Part shown: positions 57,893 through 64,000 of the stretch, piece by piece | How positions within the stretch are numbered: the stretch's first letter is position 1 | Layout: each line of letters starts with the position of its first letter | Assembly: GCA_023213315.1 (NCBI GenBank) | Contig: JAKCPI010001912.1 | Coordinates: 62,001-126,000, forward strand | Direction: 5' to 3' | DNA from: Euborellia annulipes | Taxonomy: Eukaryota; Arthropoda; Insecta; Dermaptera; Anisolabididae | Length of the DNA stretch: 64,000 nt | Position numbers and translations under genes: made by a program | Notes under the pieces: generated by a model | The model's input: only the letters and a program-made list of their open reading frames with translations | Database searches by the model: none | What the model was told of the DNA's origin: nothing

Positions 57893-60800
57893 ATGCCTGT
57901 CGATATTTACAATTTAACAGAGGGCTGGCTCGAACTTGAGAGTGATCCAGGTCTTGTATTAATAAAACCCATTAACTTTAAATCATATAAAATTCAAATA
58001 ATCTTAAGTTAATAATAAATCTTTTTTATTTTTCTAGGCCTTTTTACATTATTACTTGAAGATTTTGGAGTAAAAGGAGTTCAAGTCGAAGAAATTTACG
58101 ATCTTCAGAAATCTCTAGAAGGACCAGTATATGGATTTATTTTTCTATTTAGATGGATAGAAGAGCGAAGATCGAGAAGAAAAGTCGTGGATCAAAGTGA
58201 AACCTTTGTTAAAGATGAGGATACTGTTAATAATATATTTTTTGCCCAACAGGTAAGAATTTAGAGTCTAGATAGATGAATTTCGGACTAGAGTACAATG
58301 AGGGACAATATTAAGTCCCACCCATGCGTTTTCTATAATAAAGATTTTAATTTTCTATAATAAAAACAATGAAATAATCATAAGTAGAAAACTCATGTGT
58401 GGGACTTAATATTGACACTCACTGTATTTGTATTTATACAAAATGGGATCCCCAATAGGTTGGAATCTTTTGAAATATAATTTCTATATTTACTAAATAG
58501 CCGAAAAAGTTAGAAATTTCGCTTTGGCCTAGTGGTAGGGCATGCTGAGTACAAATAGGCAGATCAGTGGTTCAACTCCCGGCGGCATCCTTATCTTTTT
58601 CGGCTGTTTAATTTAGTAAATATTAATTATACGTTTTTTCTTCACGGACCCAAACAGGATATATATATTTCTTATTTATTGATAATAATAATAATAATAA
58701 TATTTATGAATTTAACATACAGATTTTGAATTTATTTACATGGAAATAAATTTAAAAAACAAAATAAATAAAGAATAAAATAAAACTAAGTTGACTGTTG
58801 GGCTTCCCTACGAGACTATTGTAGCAAACTCCAAGAGAGAAAGCACCAAATGATTGTCATTACTTTTTACAATTGATATAGTATTGACTCAAACAGTCAA
58901 ATATTACTCCGTTTTTATTATTAATAGATGTCCAACAAATACATTTTTCAACATTTAATTGCAATAAATTTTGAACATCTGAGTGTGGGCGTATATAAGG
59001 GGGAGGGGGCCGAGGTGGCCCGAAAACCCCAGAAATTTTTCAAATCTAGATTAAAAAAAAAAATCAATGAAAATTTGTATTTGAGAGAGCCTCTCGGGGC
59101 TCACGTATATCCGGTATTTTAAAAATATTTATGTTTATGGATTTGTATGAGGGAGATATTTAAAAATGAGTTTCGCCCCCCCCCCCCCCCCCCCCCCGAA
59201 AAAAATTAATAACTTAGGCCCTTAACATCTGTGGATAGAGGTGTGAGATCTATCTCAATTTTCACACATTCCGAAGTTGGGAATTTTTATCATCAAAAAG
59301 TAAATAACCTGGTGTGACTGGTGGCGTACAACAGACAGCTTTCTCTTACCCTTCAGAGATCAGTAGTTCAACTAGAGAGGTAAGAGAAAGTTGTGCACCG
59401 TTCTGGTCACACAAGATTTTTTGTGTCGAGATATATTTAGTTCCCCGTGGCAGTTTCGTTCCAAACTTGCGTTTTAAATGTTGACTGCTTGAAATAAACT
59501 CTGGTTAATTTTCAAAATTTTAATCTCATATTTTAATATTTTATACACAATAGAAAATTCTAAATAAATACAAAATTTCATGAGAATTGGAAATTTTTTT
59601 TTTAAATGTTTAAAAATTTCCAAAGGGGGAATCGAAATTTACATCCTAATCCTCATAGGGATTTAACATTGGCTCTAGCCCACGGGGCTTGGAGTAGTTG
59701 GTAGCATGCCTACCTTCTATACCGAACGTCGCGGGTTCGGACCCCAGGCAGTCCGATAATTTTATTTAAGGCATTTGGATACCAAATGACTTAAATAAGA
59801 GTGCCTGGACCCCAATATATATATATATGTTCTTAAATAACAGTTATCGTCTAAGTCTTATATGGCCTAAGTTGCCGAAAAGACTGTGTGAATGTGTGTG
59901 TGAGTGTGAGTGTGAATGAGAAAAAAAGTGTGAGTGTTTAAAAAAAAAACAAAAAAAAAAAAAAAAACATTGGCTCTATGGAAGGAAGAGCCAGAAAATA
60001 AATTTGAAAAATCTGAAATCTTCCCTATGAAGTACAAGAGTAAAGTGTGCTTCAAAACACTTCAAGGGCAAAATAAGAATATGTAAAAGAGAATGTAAAA
60101 AATAATTGATTTTTGAATTAAAAAAAATTTTTTTTTTTTAATTAATTAAATGGCCGTCGGAAAAACCATTTGGCCAATGGCAAAGTAAGTGTGTTTCAGA
60201 TATAGGAACCCGAGAAAAAAAAATTTTAATCGGGGCATAAATCTGACTTCTTATTCTCCGAGATCCGCATACACTGGTTCACAAATTGTAAATGTGACCA
60301 GTAACTCTGGTCTCGGTAAAAAAAAATTTTAGTGGAGCAAATTTTGAGAAAATCAAAAAAAAAAAAACGAAAAAAGTACTTCAATGAAGTACTATTACTT
60401 TTTGGCCGATTTTGTTCAAAAGCCTATTTTGAGTGTCCGATAGGGTACCTAACTTAAATATAAAATTTCATTCCGGTAGCTCATTTCATTCATGGTTAAA
60501 AATGTCCACACATCACACACACACACACACAGACCAATTTGCGGACCTACTTTTTCGGACTCGGGGGACCTCAAAAAATGTATACCCATTAAAATCTCGA
60601 GATCGAATTTTTGACATGATCGCAATACTTTCTCTATATATTTCATATATATACCAATATATATTTCATATATAGGGCAAGAGAAAGTAAAAAAATTGTA
60701 GCTTTTGATTTAATTACACAAAAATTATAAATAATAAGTTTGGCTTCCTTTAGGAAAAATCTATAGGGGCGGATTTAGGTGGGTTGAGACTCCGGACGCA

Positions 60801-63260
60801 GAAAAAAATTGGATCCTCTCTAAAAAAAACTTAAATATTAAATTATGAATTTTATTTAATCAAATATAATACATAGGAATTATAATATGTAACGGAATAA
60901 AATGACTTCATTAATGAAGTTAATGCTTTTTCCTTCTTTATTCTCTTGTAACATTCTACTCTGTTTTGCAAATTGATTAATTATTGCCTCACAATTGATT
61001 CAAGAAGATCACTTTCTCTCTTAAAAAAATTATGAAAAGTTTCGAGGCACCTGGTCCGTCCCCTCTTCTCTTTAAATCCGCATTTGTGTATATACATAAT
61101 CTAATTTAATGACCAAAAAAAGTTAATGTCCTATACCTCCAACCTATCCCGATTGATATTAATTTTTAATAATGCTAATCTTATTTATTTTAATTACAGA
61201 TGGTACCAAATAGCTGCGCAACTCACGCTCTTCTTTCAGTATTATTAAATTGTCCAAACATTCATCTTGGAAATACTTTGAGTAGATTAAAAGCGCATAC
61301 AACGGGGATGAATCCCGAGAATAAGGTATCCTTTCTTCTCTTTTTTCAAGGCACTAGATTCGATTTTAACCAATTATGTCTTTAATAAATTCCATGTAGA
61401 ATAATTATTTAAATCAACTACAAACTCAAATCTATGAATTGTTTTCAGGGCTGGGCAATTGGAAACACACCCGAACTTGCCAAAGCACATAATTCACATG
61501 CTATGCCTCAAGCAAAAAGAAGGCTTGATAAATCTTCCGGTGTAACAACGGGTAGATTTACAGGAGAAGCATTTCATTTTGTTAGTTATGTGCCGATTTG
61601 TGGTAAATTATTTGAACTTGATGGTCTTAAACCTTTTCCAATGGACCATGGTAAATATTTCAAGACTTATTTAATACTTACTTTAACATTGTATATTCTA
61701 ATAATATATTTATAAAGGACCTTGGGGCGAAAAAGAGGATTGGACTGAAAAATTTCGACGAGTTATTATCGATCGTTTGGGCATTGCAACTGGAGAACAA
61801 TATCACGATATTAGATTTAATTTGATGGCTGTAGTTCCCGATACAAGATTAGCGTTAACTCATAAATTGAAAATGTTAAAAACTAACAGGTAAAATGAAT
61901 TTATATTTTTAAGTTTGGAAATTTGTGCTTGCACTCTTAACTATAATACCAGGGATCGTCAAAATTCTCTGAAAAAGGGTTTTGTTCTGATCCAGAGAAG
62001 GAAAATGATAAAGTTCCCAAATCAGTTGCGCTTTTCAACAAGTGAATCTAAACCTAAATCCGATCTTGGATTTTAAATCCTATCCTTTTTTGGCAAATCC
62101 CTCAAATTATCTCACCTCTAAGATTTTTTGACATGACAAAGTCTTAGAATGGAGGTATAGGGGCCGGGCAGGGAGGCATGCACGAAAAAGTTGGATAAAA
62201 GCACACGAAAAATTGCTCGTTATCGGCTCGAATAACTTCTTAAGAGGTATAATTATTTTGAAGGGTATAAGAATAACTTCTTAAGAGGTATAATTATTTT
62301 GAATATACGGTTAGAAAGAATAATTCTTCATTTAAAGATTTAATCATTTATTTTTTCCAATTATTTCATTTTACCGCGTGAGAGCGCACGGCGGGAAATT
62401 CTTATTTTAAGGTTTAAACCATTAAATTCCGAACGGCTAATCAGATCAAACTAAATTTGATCTCAATTTGTGCATAAAGAAAAATTCTAATTGACTCTAT
62501 AAAGAAAATTGTGATTAATAAACTCTAGAATCAATTTTTTTTTAGTACTTTAAAACTAAATCCTAAAAGGATTAATCATCCGATCTTAGATTCTTTGGAA
62601 GATTTTAAATTTCTATCCAAGATCCTAAATCGTTTTTGCCAACTTTCACTCCAGATCCTGGATCGAATCTAGGGATTTAGATCCAAAAGATCGCGATCAT
62701 GCTCGTCCCTGCTTGTGTCTTGTTTGCTTGCTTATATTTACTATTTTTTTTGCATCTTGTAACAAATTAAATTTTTAAGTTTCTAGCAAGTTAAAATACA
62801 TATTTGAAAATTATAAATTAAATTAAAGATTCATTGGAACGTTTAGGCGCTTTAAAATAAAATAAAATAAAATAATTTCTACTAAATACAAAATATAAAT
62901 AATAAACTTTGTTAATGTTAACTTATTTTCCATTTTTTTTAGACAAATTGTACTCGAAGCATTACAACAATTAATTAAATTATCACATCAAGATCTTTCA
63001 AACAATAAACCAATTTCGGAATTAAGCGATCTCCATTTATCGAATTCAACAAATGATAATGCCAAACATGAAAAGGTTCTTCATAATGGAAATTATCAAA
63101 TAGCAATTAAATCTGGAAAGAATTCAGAACACACAAAACACCTCGATGGAGTCGACTATCTTAATTCGCCTGTTATCTTAGAAACTCATAATTATGCAAA
63201 AACTCACAATCCTAATTCAGAAAGTAATAAAGTCAATTCAATAACTAACGATGAAAATAT
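57893..63260 (+). CDS. BAP1: BAP1-type ubiquitin carboxyl-terminal hydrolase (Calypso), N-terminal part; gene runs off the window
   Basis: Exons 57893-57950, 58038-58252, 61200-61325, 61449-61650, 61718-61889 and 62943-63260 give the first 363 residues; the last exon ends in a good donor (GT at 63261), so the gene continues to the right. The UCH catalytic domain is complete: Cys97 in [11 protein letters not shown], His176 in [10 protein letters not shown] and Asp191 in FELDGLKP. Landmarks [30 protein letters not shown] and [10 protein letters not shown] separate BAP1 from UCHL5. Residues after about 255 ([16 protein letters not shown]) match the start of the region after the UCH domain, followed by a Ser/Asn-rich linker. 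In the family BAP1 with an ASXL partner removes ubiquitin from histone H2A (PR-DUB). Start: first ATG; it gives six residues more than the human protein before the shared GWLELES. Intron 2 is 2.9 kb and holds SINEs and an H element. Confidence 0.96.
58284..58436. repeat. Palindromic MITE in BAP1 intron 2
   Basis: Arms share GACAATATTAAGTCCCAC and GCGTTTTCTA (left) with their inverse on the right; same family as 41972-42155. Confidence 0.7.
58490..58635 (+). mobile_element. tRNA-like SINE between inverted repeats
   Basis: A-box-like TGGCCTAGTGGTAGGGCATG (58534-58553) and B-box GTGGTTCAACTCC (58567-58579) are spaced as in a tRNA. The flanks TTTACTAAATAGCCGAAAAA and its near inverse (58600-58630) fold around it, which is unusual for a SINE. 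Not a working tRNA as far as I can see. Confidence 0.5.
58980..59300. repeat. Fragment related to repeat W plus C-run relic
   Basis: TATCCGGTATTTTAAAAATA near 59108 and the GAGCCTCTCGGGGCT part match the GGGCCC end of repeat W (compare 21180-21240). A run of about 20 C follows at 59177-59197. Confidence 0.45.
59309..60689 (+). mobile_element. Family H element, copy 7, with a SINE inserted (BAP1 intron 2)
   Basis: Older copy: hairpin 59309-59416 has an enlarged loop. Tail palindrome at 60640-60689. A SINE lies at 59677-59965, and about 200 bp at 60125-60330 are not in other copies. Confidence 0.75.
59677..59965 (+). mobile_element. tRNA-derived SINE with 12-bp target duplication
   Basis: AACATTGGCTCT lies on both sides (59665-59676 and 59966-59977). 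A-box TAGTTGGTAGCATG and B-box GGGTTCGGACCCC are present; the body ends in TTATATGGCCTAAGTTGCCG, a TG-rich part and a poly(A) tail (59938-59967). Confidence 0.85.
61952..62711. mobile_element. Likely hAT-type element in BAP1 intron 5
   Basis: CAGGGATCGTC at about 61952 and GCTCGTCCCTG ending at about 62711 are short inverted ends; both halves are rich in GATCC/GGATC motifs. No target duplication found. Confidence 0.45.
62230..62313 (+). repeat. Tandem repeat, two 41-bp units
   Basis: GAATAACTTCTTAAGAGGTA begins at 62230 and again at 62271, followed by the same TAATTATTTTGAA. Confidence 0.85.
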
Positions 63261-64000
63261 GTAAGTAGTAATTATATTAATCTTTTTTAATTAACTTAAG
63301 GGACTTTTTACTAGCCAGATCCCCGCTAATGAGCTAATGGTTTATTAGCGTTGCATAGGTTGTATAGATCTCTTCGTGTTTGGTTGCTGGAAGTTAGACA
63401 GCCACAATGACCAGCCCAACAACACACTTTAATTTCCTGTGATAGCCTGTTCAAATTATTGCATTTTCCCGGATTTTCATATTTCCATATTGCCTTAAGT
63501 AATTCATAGCACCGTTACTGAAACCTACCCTGATTGTAAAACAGGAACAAACAACAAATGGAAGATTTGTCATTGATCTTTGTATTCTTTTTCTCCAAAA
63601 AAATTTTGGTCCAACTTTATTTTTGCACATCTATCTTAAAACATTGTGATATTCGTACTTTAACTAAGGAACTTCTATATATTTATACATAGGCGCCGGG
63701 ACTGCGGGGGGGGGGGGGCAAGGGTACATTGGCTCCTATAGGATGCCAGGGAAGGCAATATGTCTTCTTTTATTTCATTTATTTTTAAAAATGATATAAA
63801 ATCTTTTAAATTAAAAAAAAAAATTAAAAGAGTAAGAAATTTATTTTTTTTCCAAAATATTTTATATAGACCCTACCCTAGCACAGTACGTCTTATGTAC
63901 GTACATAAGACGTACTGTGCTATCTGGGTATTGTATTTCTAATTTCTAAAAACATTTTATTTGAAATTAAATTTTTAATTTTCTTTATTTTTTTTTAATT
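63261..64000. other. BAP1 intron 6 (partial) with repeat debris
   Basis: G run at 63705-63719 after GGCGCCGGGACTGC, and a short perfect palindrome ACAGTACGTCTTATGTACGT region at 63885-63921. No further exon recognised before the window ends. Confidence 0.5.

Noticed and set aside
58530..58600. A functional tRNA gene
   Set aside because: Only A- and B-box-like parts are clear; a proper acceptor stem and anticodon arm cannot be drawn, so it is called a SINE.

Overview
The window looks like nuclear DNA of an AT-rich animal, most likely an arthropod or other protostome; the species cannot be named from the sequence. The reasons are split genes with GT-AG introns, animal-specific proteins such as BAP1 and TBC1D22, and a very dense load of small transposons. 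Six conserved protein genes can be read exon by exon. Their reading phases agree across every splice junction, so these models are firm although no transcript data were used.

Layout of genes: MTMR14 (minus, 17395 to 5052, 11 exons); BOLA2 (plus, 28381-28787, 3 exons); GDPGP1 (minus, 33412 to 28795, 7 exons, tail to tail with BOLA2 with seven bases between the stop codons); TBC1D22 (plus, 36450-42678, 10 exons); BET1 (minus, 49013 to 46328, 4 coding exons); BAP1 (plus, from 57893 and running off the right edge, 6 exons seen). The genes do not form one pathway. They cover phosphoinositide turnover and autophagy (MTMR14), Fe-S/glutaredoxin chemistry (BOLA2), clean-up of GDP-glucose (GDPGP1), Rab GTPase control (TBC1D22), ER-Golgi SNARE fusion (BET1) and histone H2A deubiquitination (BAP1).

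The rest is mobile DNA. Between MTMR14 and BOLA2 (17.4-28.3 kb) lie two inverted copies of a non-LTR retrotransposon fragment and a near-perfect palindrome of two ~1 kb elements ('family H', with an 82-bp hairpin at one end). More copies of H occur at 39, 49-52, 54 and 59-60 kb, with fragments inside MTMR14. Several hAT-type elements can be delimited by 8-bp target duplications (12.1, 25.9-27.1, 27.8-28.2, 43.7, 55.9 kb). tRNA-derived SINEs occur at 2.9, 23.6, 30.8, 37.4, 58.5 and 59.7 kb. Nesting is common: three levels at 44.1-45.2 kb and at 30.8-31.4 kb.

The most unusual signal is a set of short foldback elements whose arms carry the conserved parts of a minimal hammerhead ribozyme (CTGANGA, a short stem, GAAA, then CGTC), at about 14.1, 29.6, 31.85/32.03, 33.82/34.05, 42.31 and 43.16 kb. 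This is inferred from the sequence and is testable. Other notable structures are a ~770-bp palindrome at 35.1-35.9 kb and an element at 52.97-55.27 kb with ~60-bp inverted termini and a possible THAP-domain relic.
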